Positions 43,320 through 56,764 are shown, counted from the first letter of the stretch. The stretch is DNA of 64,000 bases from Cordilura impudica (GCA_963682025.1 OY821521.1:99377354-99441353); one strand, 5' to 3'. Numbers and translations: made by a program. Notes: generated from the letters alone by a model not told the origin.

Positions 43320-44695
43320 ACCGGTTAATTTTTAATTTTTCGTTTTTTATTTTTCATTTTTAATTTTTCGTTTTTCATTTTCCATTTTTTATTTTCCAAT
43401 TTTCAATTTTTATTTTTAATTTTTTCATTTTTCATTTTTCGTTTTTAATTTTTCATTTTAATTTTTTATTTTTTATTTTTCACTTTTTATTTTCCATTTT
43501 TTATTTTTCATTTTTTATTTTTCATTTCTTATTTCTTATTTTTAATTTTTTATTTTTAATTTTAAATTTTAAATTTTTATTTTTCATTTTTAATTTTTAA
43601 TTTCTAATTTTTAATTTTTAATTTTTAATTTTTAATTTTTAATTTTTAATTTTTAACTTTTAGTTCTTAATTTTTAATTTTTAATATGTAATTTTTAATT
43701 TCTAATTTCTAATTTTTAATTTTTAATATTTAATTTCTAATTTTTAATTTTCAATTTTAAATTTTAAATTTTTAATTTTTAATTTCTAATTTCTAATTTT
43801 TAATTTTTAATTTTTAATTTTTAATTTTTAATTTTTAATTTTTAATTTTTAATTTTTAATTTTTAAATTTTAATTTTCAATTTTTAATTTTTAATTTTTA
43901 ATTTTTAGTTTTTAATTTTTAATTTTTAATTTTTAATTTTTAATTTTTAATTTTTAATTTTTAATTTTTAATTTTTAATTTTTAATTTTTAATTTTTAAT
44001 TTTTAATTTTTAATTTTTAATTTTTAATTTTTAATTTTTAATTTTTAATTTTTTATTTTTAATTTTTAATTTTTAATTTTAATTTTTAATTTTGAATTTT
44101 TTATTTTTCATTTTCTATTTTTCTTTCTCTATTTTTAATTTTTAATTTCTAATTTTTAATTTTTAGTTTTTAGTTTTCAATTTTTAATTTTAATTTTTAT
44201 TTTTTAATTTTTCATTTTTAATTTTTAATTTTTAATTTTTAATTTTTAATTTTTAATTTTTAATTTTTAATTAATTTTTAATTTTTAATTTTTAATTTTT
44301 AATTTTTAATTTTTAATTTTTAATTTTTAATTTTTAATTTTTAATTTTTAATTTTTAATTTTTAATTTTTAATTTTTAATTTTTAATTTTTAATTTTTAA
44401 TTTTTAATTTTTAATTTTTAATTTTTAATTTTTAATTTTTAATTTTTAATTTTTAATTTTTAATTTTTAATTTTTGATTTTTAATTTTTAATTTTTAATT
44501 TTTTATTTTTCATTTTCTATTTTTCGTTTTTCATTTTTTATATATAATTTTTTATTTTTCATTTTGTTTTTTGTTTTTTCATGTTTCATTTTTATGTTTC
44601 ATTTTTAATTTTTCATTTTACATTTTTCTGTTTTTAACTTTTCACTTTTTATTTTTAATTTTTTATTTTTCATTTTTCATTTTCAAACAGGTTGT
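43320..44695 (+). repeat. 1.4-kb TTTTTAA heptamer satellite-like tract
   Basis: Long runs of (TTTTTAA)n, read as AATTTTTAATTTTT, interrupted and flanked by TTTTTCATTTTTTATT variants. The purest sections are about 43790-43860, 43915-44050 and 44215-44480. It accounts for the open frame at 44571-44762. Confidence 0.95.
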
Positions 44696-44699
44696 TACA

Positions 44700-47475
44700 T
44701 ATCATTATTTTTTCACCAATACAATCATATTAAGCTGTTTTTGTGATTGTATTGTGAAATAGAAATTTACCTCCCTGCACGTATAGATGTATACACATCG
44801 AAAAAGTAATAAAGATATTTAAAAGTTTAAATTTAAATACTTAAAAATATTGGTTAGGGGTAAGAAAATTAGAAATAAAAATTAAAAAATACTATTAGAT
44901 GGCGGTCAGTCATTTTTGAAAAACAATGTCTCCTATGGGCAACATTTCATAACGGCTAAACCAGGATACATAGGACTTTAAAATTGATAAACTAACAACT
45001 ACATAAACTTGAAAAATGTTTAACCATAAAATATAACAATAGAAATAAAAAAAAGTAAAGCATTATTTTTATAGTACAGATAAATGTAGTACAGTAGCAG
45101 CAACTTTTAATATATTTAACAATATTTAGTCCAAGGTCTGACAAATGTTGAGAAGACAGTTTTTTAATTATTATAGAAGCCGATAGTCTAAGTTGCTAAC
45201 TTAACTTTAAGATTTATTATAATTTGAATTGTAATAAATATCAAATAAATAAATAAATAAATAAATTATTATAGAATATATTGATACATATATATACGAA
45301 CGAGAATTCTATTTAATTGAATCCGTATAGATGAAATAAATTCGTTGAAGTGAATTTTTGTTATTGTATTTGCTAAAATATTGTATAACTTTAACAGATT
45401 AAGAAAGAGACAAATATTAATTTATTATTATTATTTCGTCGACTTAATTTCTACATTGTCCAAAATTAATATCTATTTGTTATTACATTTAAATAAATAA
45501 ACATGCTTGTAATATAGTTCTCGAAAACCAAATACTATAGAATTGATTTGAAAAAACATAACAATGAATTGGAATCACATTATCGAAATTGGGAAACTAA
45601 ATCGTGTATAATACAACTTTCGACTAAAAGTGAATTTCAGAATATTGCGAAAATTTAGATCTATTAACTTTATTTTGAAAAAGTATTTTTTAAAAGTTCC
45701 GTCCTATTCCGAAAGCTTTTGCAACAACACCATTCTTTATATTGATTTTATTATGACAGACAGATTATAAACAGGATCGAACAAAGAAATGTTATGCAGT
45801 ATTATTTTTTGTTGAAGTTAAGCATAACAAACGACCGACCACATCTTTTTCATTGTTGTACTTATAAGTACAACAACAACAATATATTGTTTTCGCTATT
45901 CTTTCTGTTGTAAATGAATAAAAATTAATTGCATAAAACAAAACAATCACTTTAATATTCATGGTTCATTTTATAAATGAGCAATTTATATTTATCCATA
46001 AATATTACCGACAAAAACCAGACCTTTTCCTTTGTAAACAGAGTCGTGATAGATGTTTTCCATCAAATTACCAGTTGCTCTCTCTACAGTAATATTCATT
46101 TTGGTCTGCTGAATATAAATCAGTCAATTTTGAAAAAAAAAAAACTAAGTGTTCACGAGAAATCAGCAGATATTGACAATTACCTCCTTCACCATCCAAT
46201 TAACACAAAAGAAGTCATACGCTATTATTATTTCAATGCATTTAATAATTTTTCTATTTACTAAATAAGATAGCAAAATGAAACTAATGAACACGTATTT
46301 TAAATTCTGTGGTCACAAGCGATAACCGCCTAAGTCGTCTTAAAACGATTTGAGTTATGTATGCTATCATATTCTACTAACAACGTGAAATCCCCGTTTC
46401 TCTAATACTGTTTTTTTAAAAGATATTAATAAAAATATACTGACCTAAGTCGCAATGAAGCAACATTACTTTTATATAAAGTTATTTTTCTCGAAAGCAT
46501 GATTTTCGACTTGTGACCATAGAATTAATAAATGTGATGAACATGTTGGTAAATAGCAACACTATTCATTTAAGGGTTTTAAAATTAACAACCGTACGAA
46601 ACTCCGAAAATGGTGCATCGAATTGTATTCCCTGCGCACAGTGGCGCCATTTGAGTTTTTCGTTGCAAAAATCATAACTTTTGAACCGATTGAGATAATA
46701 ACATAATTGTTCAACCTATGAAATAAGAATTTGAATTTACTTACTAATGGGTTATCAAAGTTGAAATTTGTTAACGACATGAACAAATCATGTTTATGTG
46801 AACTAAAAAACATGATTTTTAACATTTTATATTTTTATGGTTCTTTTTCAAAGTTTTAAAATTGTATCCATAAAAAACAAAAAAAATAAAGTTTTTTTTA
46901 TTTTCCATCAAAGTTGAAAAATAGTGAAACTATAGACAGTTGGTAAATAGCGATTTACCTAGAGAAACACAAAGCAAACAGTAAAATTTTCTATAATATA
47001 CTGAATAAATACGTAAATCAATAGAAATAAAAAAATTACGTTTAGTTATCTAGTTTATTTTTATATTCTACCTAAATGTGGACCAAATTGCTTAAAAATT
47101 TTGTTTTTTTTTAAACTGAAAATCGATAAACTTTTAAGTATTATATCGTCCAAACTAAAAATCTGATTTTACTGAAGGTAGCAAATTTGTAAATTTTGAA
47201 CAATTTCCTATAAGATGAGTTTATTCAAAATATCGTAAGCGCACATGAAATTTTTGATTTTTGCAACCTCATTTGTTCTAAGTAATACTTGGTATGATTG
47301 TATTAAATATGATCCGAAAATGGGTTTACCTAAATGATTAAGAATGAATTATATTCTAATTGCATTAATGCATTTTGGATACACTAATATCTCAAACTTC
47401 CAAACATTAAAATTATTGTACGCATAATACCTAAAGGGAAAAACTGCTTTTGGAACAAAAGCGAGAATGCAAGGA
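44700..47475. other. Non-coding stretch
   Basis: No gene supported. The open frame at 45977-46264 has no recognisable features. The segment 46600-46720 (GGCGCCATTTGAGTTTTTCG) looks repeat-like. Confidence 0.4.
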
Positions 47476-48055
47476 TAAACAAGTAAAAAATTATATTGTG
47501 CCCTGCAGAATGAAAAAAAAATATTATCGGATGTAATTTATATATGGGGACGATCTTAGTACCATTTTTAGTAAAGTCACTTATTTTTCTGAAACACATA
47601 TACAAACAAAATTTGAGAAAAATCTATGCAATATTTTTATTTTTTATAGATTTAAGTAAAGTAGATTCATATGGGGACTATGGATAAAAATTAATAGGTG
47701 TAATAAACACCATACATTAAATTTGACCATGATCTTTATGAAAATATGGAGCTTATCGAAATTTAAGTCGATCTCATGGGGGCCCTTTATATGGAAGATA
47801 GTTCTAAACATTAAGCGATATTGGTATACAAAATTTCATAAAAATATGTTCATAGCTACGACCTGTAGTTTAATTACAAGGTTTATATGTGCACACAGAC
47901 AGACAGACAGACAGACAGAGGGACATCGCTAAATCAGTTCAGAAGTGATTCTGAGTCGATTGGTATAATTAAAGGCGGATATAGATTAGATATTTTGGTA
48001 GTTACAAGAATCATCACGATCTTGTTAGGTGGTTGAGGATATAAAATACACGAAC
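47476..48055 (+). mobile_element. INE-1/DINE-1-like element
   Basis: ACAAGTAAAAAATTATATTG start, CGACCTGTAGTTTAATTACA, then a (CAGA)n tract at about 47895-47920, then TTGGTAGTTACAAGAATCAT and the GAGGATATAAAA end. The internal (CAGA)/(GTCC) microsatellite is typical of the family. Confidence 0.7.
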
Positions 48056-50345
48056 TTATTTAGTTCTTTCGTTTACCAAAAAAAAACTAATTTTGATTTA
48101 TGTGACTTCCACTGTACTGTACAAATATAATTGTATTGAAATCTTTAAAAAATAAAAGCAAAGGCACAACAATGTTTATAAATGTTTTATTTTACACAAA
48201 ACTTTGTTTTCCATAATCTGTGCTTACGTTCATTAGGAACGTAATACGGAATCTGTAATAGGTTTAGATCAAAGGAACAAAGGATAAAAATGTGTCGCAA
48301 TGTCGGCCACCGGGTTAGATCAAATCTTAACTTAAATTAAAAGAGGTTTATAAATATCTGTTGTCGCCAACATATTTTATACGTCATTATTCAACATATT
48401 GTCAAAAAAAAATACATCTACAATTCGCTGATGTGCTTTATTTACTTGGTCAATATAATAAATACATTTTTATATCTTTATTTTTTAGACCAATCTGCTA
48501 AGTTTTTTGGTTTTATTTAAGTTCGTGTGTAGTTTTAGCAAAATATCCAAATCGGTTCGTACGTATCACACGTTGAAAAAAACTGGCGTTATATTTTATG
48601 AACAGAAATGTTCGTAGTGCCAAAAGTTAAACTATAAATCATAACGATATTCCATTACAAAGATACATATTCTACCTAAATGCATTTTATCCCTTGGATT
48701 GTTATCCATTGTTCGGATATAACTGGGTAAAAAAAAATTGTTTCCTCGTTTAAAACAATTTATTGTAGCACTGACACGCAAATTAAAAGTTATAAAAGTA
48801 TTAATCTACATATATTTAATTACACCTACGAGGTGCAGAATTTTGGAAAAAAATATTGAATTGAAATATTTCATTACACATGTAATTAAATGAATTAATA
48901 AGAACTTTAGGAAAATTTATTGAATTAATATAACTTTTTCTCATTTAAATAAATCAGTTATGCCATAAATTATCCATAATAAATCGAAGCTTTTGAAGTA
49001 AATTAATAATAATAAAAAAATAAAAAACTTCAGTTCCTATATCAAAGAAATTAATCTTGAATTGTTTTAAACCCGATTATAGCTGATTTTAAAATTTCGC
49101 TACTTTACTCAACAGTTTATTAATAACTTATTACTAAAATATAAATATATTTCACTTTTTTTTTAATTTTCTAATTAAAAGGTTTACAACTTAAACAATT
49201 TTATATTTGATATTTATCGAATAGTTCGTTTGTAGTATTTCAATTCAATTCTCGTTGTCATAAAAACGGTGCATAATTTTTTATTTGATTAAACGATTAA
49301 AATTTTAGTTTTTAAAGTTTTAATAAGTTTAACTAGTTTATAATTTATTGCTTGAATAATAGATTTAATTATTGTCTAATATTTTTGTTGTTGTTTTATA
49401 TACATATATATTTTTTTTTACATTGATATTAAATGAATACCGTTTAAAATTCAACAAACATAATATATGTACATATGTATATTTATTTCAAGAAATCTTT
49501 TTTTCTATATGAGTATTAAAACAATTCTTCGAAAATGTTTACACTAAACGAACTCGCGTGCCAAAGCTTACTGATGCCAAACTGGTCACAAACCAACTTG
49601 TGAACTCGCGCTAAACAAAATAAAAACCGCTAGGGAGACACAGACACATGCTCAAAATGCAAAGAGAAATAAGAAAATACAAAACATTATATTTACAATA
49701 TTGTGTTTTTAAAAAAGTGAGGATTTATTTCAATATATGAAAAACTATTTTAAATGGTGATGAGTTTAGTGGGGTAAAAACGGGTAAATTAAAATATAAA
49801 ATATACTGTTATGAACTTTTTTTATACTCTGCACGATGTTTTGGTTTGTGATTTCCACAAACTGAGGGACAAACGAACTCTAAGCATACTAAGTAACAGT
49901 CTGTTGGTCAGGTTACTCATGTTGTAAACATGTATTCGAATTATTCGTTATTTCAAAATTAACCAAAATTAATTAATCGTCAAAAATTCCTCAATTAATC
50001 GAACGAAGATTATTCGCCAATTCTAAAAATCAATTGCTACCCAGTAAAAACGTGGTTTCAAAAATATAACAAATAGTCACAACTGCTGAATACAATCTTT
50101 TTTATTTGAATATCAATTTAGATATCGGGAAGCAGGTTTTCTTTTGGAGTGATAATTTATAAATGTAATAATGAATGGAGACTTTGAACAAAATAAATTT
50201 TAGACGACTTGAACGGTCAATACAAAAAATTGGCTCATAAAATTAAAAACTATTTTATTAATTTAATATTTTGTATTTTTTATTTATTTAAAAAAGAACT
50301 TACAGAAAAATAACAGACTTAAATGCATTAATTTTTATGATATTG
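48056..50345. other. Non-coding stretch
   Basis: No gene recognised. The GC-richer patch at 49545-49660 (AACTCGCGTGCCAAAGC ... AACTTGTGAACTCGCG) contains an inverted CGCGAGTT/AACTCGCG pair. Confidence 0.4.
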
Positions 50346-50349
50346 ACAA

Positions 50350-50960
50350 AACAATGGAAACCTTTAGTATACACTGTAATTGAAAACTTTCCCTCTATTT
50401 TTGGTTTCAATATTTTGTTGGGTTAATTGTTGATGACATTCATTGAAATTTTTTTATCACTCTGAATTAACTGCCCTGTCTTGATTGTGTAATTTCGTTT
50501 CCGTATTTTTTGATTTATCGGTTTTCTATGGTACTGAGATCTGGTCATTTAGAATTTACTGGTATCGAATTCCAGTTATATTTCACTACAAGAATTGCAT
50601 TCATTCCTTGACCCGAAAAGCAATACCATAATATGGTCACCGCCAAACTTAACAGTTTTATTTATATATTTTGGGGCTAGTATTTTTCCATTAGGTCGTC
50701 ATACAAACGTTCTTCCATCATGGTCTCGTAAATGAGTCATCTGAAAAGAGAACACTATTCCAATTCCGTCTTAACCATTTCATGTGATCTTTATGCGAGC
50801 CAGACGATTTTTCTCTGATATCAATAGCTTCATCACAGGACGATAACAACCTCCTTAGGTAGTATTTTTTACGTTTTTGAAACTCTTTTGCTGCTAAGTT
50901 ATTATGTCTTTGACTCGTTTTACGGGGCCTGCCGCCTACCTCCATACCTCTTTCGCGATA
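50350..50960 (-). pseudogene. Tc1-like transposase relic
   Basis: Minus-strand codons: GGRPRKTSQRHNNLAAKEF, then HMKWLRRNWNSVLFSDDSFT, then PNGKILAPKYINKTVKFGGD, HIMV and FSGQGMN-like residues, then NSKWPDLSTIENR. These match the Tc1 order GRPRKT, W..V.FSDES (first catalytic Asp), GG..IMVWG and WP..SPDLNPIEN (last acidic residue). Frameshifts and stops throughout. The helix-turn-helix fragment at 20625-20790 could be from the same family. Confidence 0.7.
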
Positions 50961-51034
50961 TTTCTTGATATCTAATGTTGGAAATTATGGTTCTATTCAT
51001 AGAATATTTCTCAAAAATTCTCTTTTTCTTAAGA

Positions 51035-51165
51035 CCAGCATAAGGGAAATTTGGATGGCGGCTATGTCTAAACATGCACCGATTTTTTATTTCATAAAAA
51101 TATTATTGTTTATTTCCGATCCCGTGATTACAAGGTCAATTACAAGTCTTGTAATGTGAACAGCT
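51035..51165 (+). mobile_element. DINE-like fragment
   Basis: TGGATGGCGGCTATGTCTAA, ACATGCACCGATTTTT and CCGTGATTACAAGG are interior phrases of the DINE-like family. Both ends missing. Confidence 0.4.
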
Positions 51166-51255
51166 CTTTGTTTTTGTCCTCTAGATGGAACTGTAATGGC
51201 ATGTTAAATCTTAACAGATTACACAAATGCATTGTACCTCATGTGTTGTATGTTG

Positions 51256-51650
51256 TTGTTATGTATTGTTGATCTGTATTGGAATAATTAGTTATTAGTT
51301 AGTTCACATTACAAGACTTGTAATTGAGCTGGCTATGTTAATGTAGAGGAAGCTAAAAATTGGAAGAACTCAGCTTGTTCGTACATACTCTCGTATATAA
51401 AAAAAAAACATTTCTCATGTTCTTTTCTTTCAAATGTTGAGTTAAATAATTGATTAAGCATGAGTTGAAGTAATAGGCAGAAGGATGCTGAAGATGAACA
51501 ATTCGATTTTATTCGAAAGTAGCTACTCCATCTAGCGCTGTCTTCATTTTTTTTCCAATATTTCTCTTACATTACAAAAAGTATTATCTTTCTAAACCGA
51601 ACAATAAATAACTAATTATTCCAATACAGATCAACAATACATAACAATAA
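51256..51650. repeat. Short inverted-repeat element
   Basis: TTATGTATTGTTGATCTGTA with TTGGAATAATTAGTTA (51260-51300) recurs inverted at 51605-51650. A second inverted pair (TTACAAGTCTTGTAATGTGA at 51141 and TCACATTACAAGACTTGTAA at 51304) overlaps the left arm. No coding. Confidence 0.5.
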
Positions 51651-51651
51651 C

Positions 51652-51697
51652 ATTTCCTAGAATTTGCACTCGAATTTCGAGGGCTGAGATCTGCTAG
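51652..51697 (+). mobile_element. Helitron 3' end fragment
   Basis: The last 46 bases of the Helitron family at 1706-2075, including the CTCGAATTTCGAG hairpin and terminal CTAG before T. Confidence 0.7.
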
Positions 51698-51724
51698 TAT
51701 GATATAAAAATGGTTAGTGTAAAG

Positions 51725-52390
51725 CAAGGTTCAGAAAATATACACATGAAACACACAATGTTCTGTTCAAAAGCAGCCAACACATATCTTTATTTTCATA
51801 TCAATTATGTGCGTTTCTAAATTTTCTACGGTGCCCAACACAACCATGACTGTGTTCGTTTTAATATTTCGTTATTTACACGAACATTTTTGTATCACGT
51901 ACTTTTTGTTTCAATCAAACATAAAGCACACATTTTTGAGTGTTGCTTTATTTGAAGTTCATGTTCTGGTTCGTGTACTGAAAAAAAAAAAAAACAGAAC
52001 ATGTACAGTAAACAGGTTCGAGTTCAGTTATATTTTAAGTCGTGTTGTGGCTCGTGTAGTAAGAAAAAACAGAACATGTACAATAAACAGGTTCGAGTTC
52101 AGTTATATTTTAAGTCGTGTTCTGTTTTTCTGAACTTCAAATAAAGCAACACTCAAAAATGTGTGCTTTATGTGTGATTGAAACAAAAAGTACGTGATAC
52201 AAAAATGTTCGTGTAAATAACGAAATATTAAAACGAACACAGTCATGGTTGTGTTGGGCACCGAAGAAAATTTAAAAACAAACATAATTGATATGAAAAT
52301 AAAAATATGTGTGTGTTGGTCTAAGTTATGTTTGTTTACATATATGTACGAGTTTTTTATTCAGTGTGTGTTTTTTTCTGAACTCTGGTG
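51725..52390. mobile_element. Foldback element with arms of about 230 bp
   Basis: The left arm (AGGTTCAGAAAATATACACA ... GTTTTAATATTTCGTTATTT ... CATTTTTGAGTGTTGC, 51727-51965) is inverted at 52129-52390. The loop between them has a direct duplication of about 75 bp (AACAGGTTCGAGTTCAGTTA at 52009 and 52087). A half copy lies at 60800-61102. The open frames here encode nothing recognisable. Hairpin-forming DNA of this type belongs to FB/MITE-like elements. Confidence 0.75.
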
Positions 52391-53134
52391 TAAAGATAAA
52401 ATAAACTTTTTAATTAAACCAAACTTTAATATTATTGTTATGTACATCTCATAAAAATATTTTTTTTAATATTGTACATATTACGATTTACTCTAGGCGG
52501 TTATAAGTTATTTTATAAATACAATTTAGCGAATTCAGTGATCCAAAAATATTTCATATTGCCCCTTATTAAACAACACTGATTTATTTTGCATTAATTA
52601 TAAGAGAACTGAAAATCTTAAAACTATCAAGGGAGAGTGAGAAACTCATTTGTTTGTAGAAATCTAACAATGAGTAACAAAATTTCTAAATAACTTTACG
52701 AGATTTTTCTTGTATATGAAGAAGGCGGAATTTGAAATATAACACAAATAATAATTTCATACTACTTAGTCATTTAATAAATACTTTATGATGTTTACGA
52801 AAATAGTGCTGCATGTGTCAATGTTAACAAGTAATTATCATGTGAAATTGGGAATTCCGTTGGTAAAATTAAATTCTTCAGTTAAATGGTGCAATAATGT
52901 GTTAATATTTTAAAATTAATATAAAATAAAGGAAATGCTTTGTAATTTCTTTTACTAAATTTGATCAGGTAGTATTAAATAATGATTGTTGTTTTTAAGG
53001 TTAAATGTTACGAAAGCGAATATTGCATAAAACTTTTAAAATTTGTTTACATATTGTAAACAAACTAAAATGTAACGAGCAAAAACAATCAGACATTTAA
53101 GGAATTACTTCTTCATGGAATAATTAATTGTTAA
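52391..53134. other. Non-coding stretch
   Basis: No gene or element recognised. Confidence 0.4.
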
Positions 53135-53179
53135 ATGACGGTAGAAAACAATTTTATAAAGGAAAAATTGTTTAAAAAT

Positions 53180-53537
53180 AAAAAATATATAGGTATATAC
53201 ATATATAAAAACGTTGGTGCGTATGTTGGTACTCTAATAACTGTTGAACCACTAATGCTAGCGACTTCGTATTCATACCATATGTTCCTTTGGTTCTCCG
53301 ATTTGCATAAATTTTTTTTGTACCCGATAGGTGGCGCTGGGGTCGAGATTTTCCCAAAAAATTTATTTACGGTCCAATTTAGCTCAAATTCGCAACATAT
53401 ATTATGTACATAAAACTAAAGTTGCTGAGGGAGTTCGTGCTTTAATTTTGCCCGACACTCGGTATTAAAATTTAGATGCAATATAAAATCAAGATGTTTT
53501 CTTCGGGCCAGCAACGCGGACCGGACTCAGCTAGTAG
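53180..53537 (+). mobile_element. Helitron-like 3' end (tentative)
   Basis: A GC-richer block ending GCGGACCGGACTCAGCTAG before T resembles the CTAG-T end of the Helitrons in this window. It contains GGTGCGTATGTTGGTACTC and TAGGTGGCGCTGGGGTCGAG. The 5' end is not clear and no close relative is present. Confidence 0.35.
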
Positions 53538-55019
53538 GTATATATAATTTTACATTTACATACATGAATATCCACAAATCGTTATTTTTTTTTTTAATTT
53601 TTTAAATATTAATAAAATAAACAACAAATAATTAAAAAATTTTATTAAAATTGTCAGTTCCCAAGCATGCGGCTTTTAATATTTACTGGGATCACTTTAC
53701 TGTTCTAAAATGATATACAAAATAACTTTGCTTCTAACTGTAAAATAAAAAGTGTTCCTTGTAACTATTTCGTTACGAACTTTTAGTTTTTAGCAACCCC
53801 TAGAAAACTTTACATCATATTCATTGAATATTTTCACTTTTAAAAACAAAAGGTCTAACTAAAATGATCTATAAAAGTTGTAGATAGAGAGATAAAATGT
53901 TGCTCAGATTCAGACCCTATTCGGTGAGATTAAGTTTAAGCCTGAGGGTACATATCAAATTTAGTCCAAATATATTTGCAAACTGTTATTTGATTTCAAC
54001 GTTTAGACAGACAAACGGACGATAGGACCATAGGTTATAGGTGAATCAGATATTTCGAAAGCGGCAAATAAATACAAAAGCGACATCTTGTTTTATCGAG
54101 TCATCCATATAAAAATTGGCTGTGTCAATGTAAATAGATCTGATTTATTTTCTTGGAGTATAACAAAGAAATATTTATTCATTGAAGTACAAAATTTACT
54201 GTCCATTAAAACAGGAATACATTAATTTTAGGATCTGATTGTAAACATAACAAATATATATTGTAAATAGTATTACACTTCTACCGCCCTCATATCAAAA
54301 ACTATTTTACATGCACAATTTTTTCTTTCTACTTTTATTTTTCTTGTAATTGCAAATACATACGTACGTATTTTATTTATAGGCCAATGGTAACTAATCG
54401 TATTTAGACGATTATTTTTATTTGGCTTAACTTCCGTGTTACCCATATGTCAAGTTGATGGCATTTTCTAGCGGACATGTCCAATATATTCTATATTGCA
54501 TGTACACAATCATAAGAATTGAAAGCAGCATTTATCGATTATATGAAAATCTTTTTTGCATTAATCTTTTATTTGAAGATTTATCAGATTTTACTATTTA
54601 TACACTGTTCATGTAAGATTGTCATGCATTTTTTTAATTGAAATAGTCTTAAGTTAATATCGTAGGTAATTATTATTATATATACATATATATATAGTAG
54701 TCAAGATTTAGATTTCATAATTTAAAGACGTTTTGAAAATAAAACCTTTTCTTTCTAGAATATAAATTTAATAAATATTTTAAAAATTGTAAAATATTGT
54801 TCATATTTTGTTTTAAACGAAAATCAATTGTGCACGCTGTGACAATTTTCACACAAATACAGTTATTAACTGTAAAAAGTAAATTTAGATAAATAAAATT
54901 AGATAAATAATACAAAAAACAAATAAAAAGCTATTAAAGTTAAATATTCTTTGTATTTTATACAAACAAGAATTATTAATTTAAATTTTTAATGTAAAAT
55001 ATCACATACCAAATTAAAG
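53538..55019. other. Non-coding stretch with DINE-like traces
   Basis: CCTATTCGGTGAGATTAAG and AGACAGACAAACGGACGATA (53918-54025) are decayed DINE-like interior phrases. No gene seen. Confidence 0.4.
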
Positions 55020-55500
55020 TCATTGTTTCCTCATCATCACTTTCATCCGGCGATAAAACGGTAAAATATTTACTTCACCAGGTATTTGATATCTTTCGCA
55101 ATAGGAATTTTCTCTCTTTAATCCATTTTTAATATGAAGAAAAGCATTAACTGAATGTAATAACATTCGATTTCTAATTTTGGATTTGAAAAGGTTCATG
55201 GCGCTAAAAACCCTTTCAATGTCAGCGTTTGAATAAGGGAGGGACAAAAGTTTAATAGCAAGATTAGCTATTTTTAGTACATTGTACAAATTCAAAACTA
55301 AAAGTGAAACTTAAGATATTTACACTATAAAAAAGTAGGTGTTTTTTTATTAAAACATTTTTTTTTTGTTGGAAAATAAAGATTTGGTGTCACTGATGTT
55401 AAAACAGCGCTAAAAAAGCAATAAGTACTAACTCGTAAAATTTATACGTCGACAATTTTAAAAAGTACTAAAAACAGTGCTAAAAGAGTTGACAACCCTG
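55020..55500 (-). pseudogene. hAT transposon remnant: C-terminal dimerisation domain plus one TIR
   Basis: An exon-like block (55020-55297, acceptor ACTTTTAG) encodes IANLAIKLLSLPYSNADIER, VFSAMNLFKSKIRNRML, LHSVNAFLHIKNGLKR, then a stop at 55020-55022. The SNA.IERVFS....K...RNR pattern is the hAT C-terminal dimerisation region. At 55486-55500 GAGTTGACAACCCTG is a hAT-type terminal inverted repeat (CAGGGTTGTCAA reversed). Only about 190 bp separate the TIR from the C-terminal exon, so nearly all of the transposase, including its catalytic residues, has been deleted. The opposite TIR was not found. A domesticated exon is possible but less likely. Confidence 0.6.
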
Positions 55501-56394
55501 CAGATTAAGACTGTTGATTCGGGACTATGAATAATAAATATGGCGTTTTCCTTTTGTTCGCTTAAAACGAATAATTCGAATAATTTTTATTTTTTATCTA
55601 ATAATTCAAATTTTTTAATTATTTGAATAAATATAAAATAATTTGAGTACATCGAATACGACTCTGAATACATTTGGAATGAAAAGATTATCTGAAGATT
55701 ATAAATTTTAATCTGACTATAAATCCTGAATATCAAAAATTTTTTTAAAGCTTTAGACCATTAGCTTTAAATTGATGTAACGCTTATTCTGGCACACTTC
55801 CAAAATAAGTTTTACTAGAAAATCGATTCCAGAAAGCAAAAATTGATGTCCAAATAGTTAATGCCATTTTTCCCCAAAACGACTCAAAATTCCTTTATAT
55901 AATAAGCAGGACTGCGACTTTCATGCACTATTAACAGGTAATATGCACTTAAAATTTCGTTTTTTTTAAATTATATACATATATTAAAAACTCCAAACAT
56001 TAAAATACAGTTAACAGTTATAATATGTATTAAAATATACATAAAAAATAATTTAAAAAACAACAAATCTTATACAGTGGCGACATTGTAAATAGTTAGT
56101 TTACTCACGATCATTTAATTATGGAAATTTGTACTAATAAAGCGGACATTTAAAATAGCACATTTGAAAATTATTTCCTTAAAAATAAAATAAATATATT
56201 TTTTGGTAAAAGTTTTTATTTTTATATAAGAAAGCAAAGAAAATTAATTAAGGTGAAATTTAAATATATTAGGGATGAAATCCAAAAGGCATGGAATTAT
56301 ATACCTGAAAAGATCTCGTCAATGCAGCGTCGATGCACTGACCAAAATAAAAATAAAGGTTATCCAACAAAGTACTAGTCAAGTTAAGTAATCT
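55501..56394. other. Non-coding stretch
   Basis: Nothing recognisable. Confidence 0.4.
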
Positions 56395-56764
56395 TCTATA
56401 ATATTAATAGGTAAGGCGATTTCTTATGACCGATGATTTGTTCCACACTTTTTCCCGACCTTGCCCAAATCTTATTTGAAAGGTACTTCTCTTTAGCTGT
56501 GCACCAGACTTTTAAACTTTTACATTCCCTAGGAGTTATGCTCATTTAAAGTTGTTACTAACACATACATAAAATTATATAATGCTATGTGTGCGTTTAT
56601 TAAATTTGTTAATGTGTTTGCAAAAAAAAAATGAGTTTGGTTTCTTCACTTATAATAATAATTGCGTTGGGAATTGGCTAAAATTGAGCAGCATACCTGA
56701 AATGAATGAAAAAATAAAATTTCCTAGAATTTGCACTCGAATTTCAAGGGCTGGGATCAGCTAG
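56395..56764 (+). mobile_element. Non-autonomous Helitron, copy 3
   Basis: Starts TCTATAATATTAATAGG and ends ATCAGCTAG before T. Homologous to 1706-2075 and 20989-21343. Its terminal hairpin is weakened (CTCGAATTTCAAG), so it is probably an older copy. Confidence 0.75.

Noticed and set aside
44571..44762. 63-codon Phe-rich frame
   Set aside because: It is generated by the T-rich simple repeat.
51807..52285. Matching open frames on opposite strands (VPNTTMTVFVLIFRYLHEHF)
   Set aside because: The identical peptides on both strands come from the inverted arms of the foldback element.
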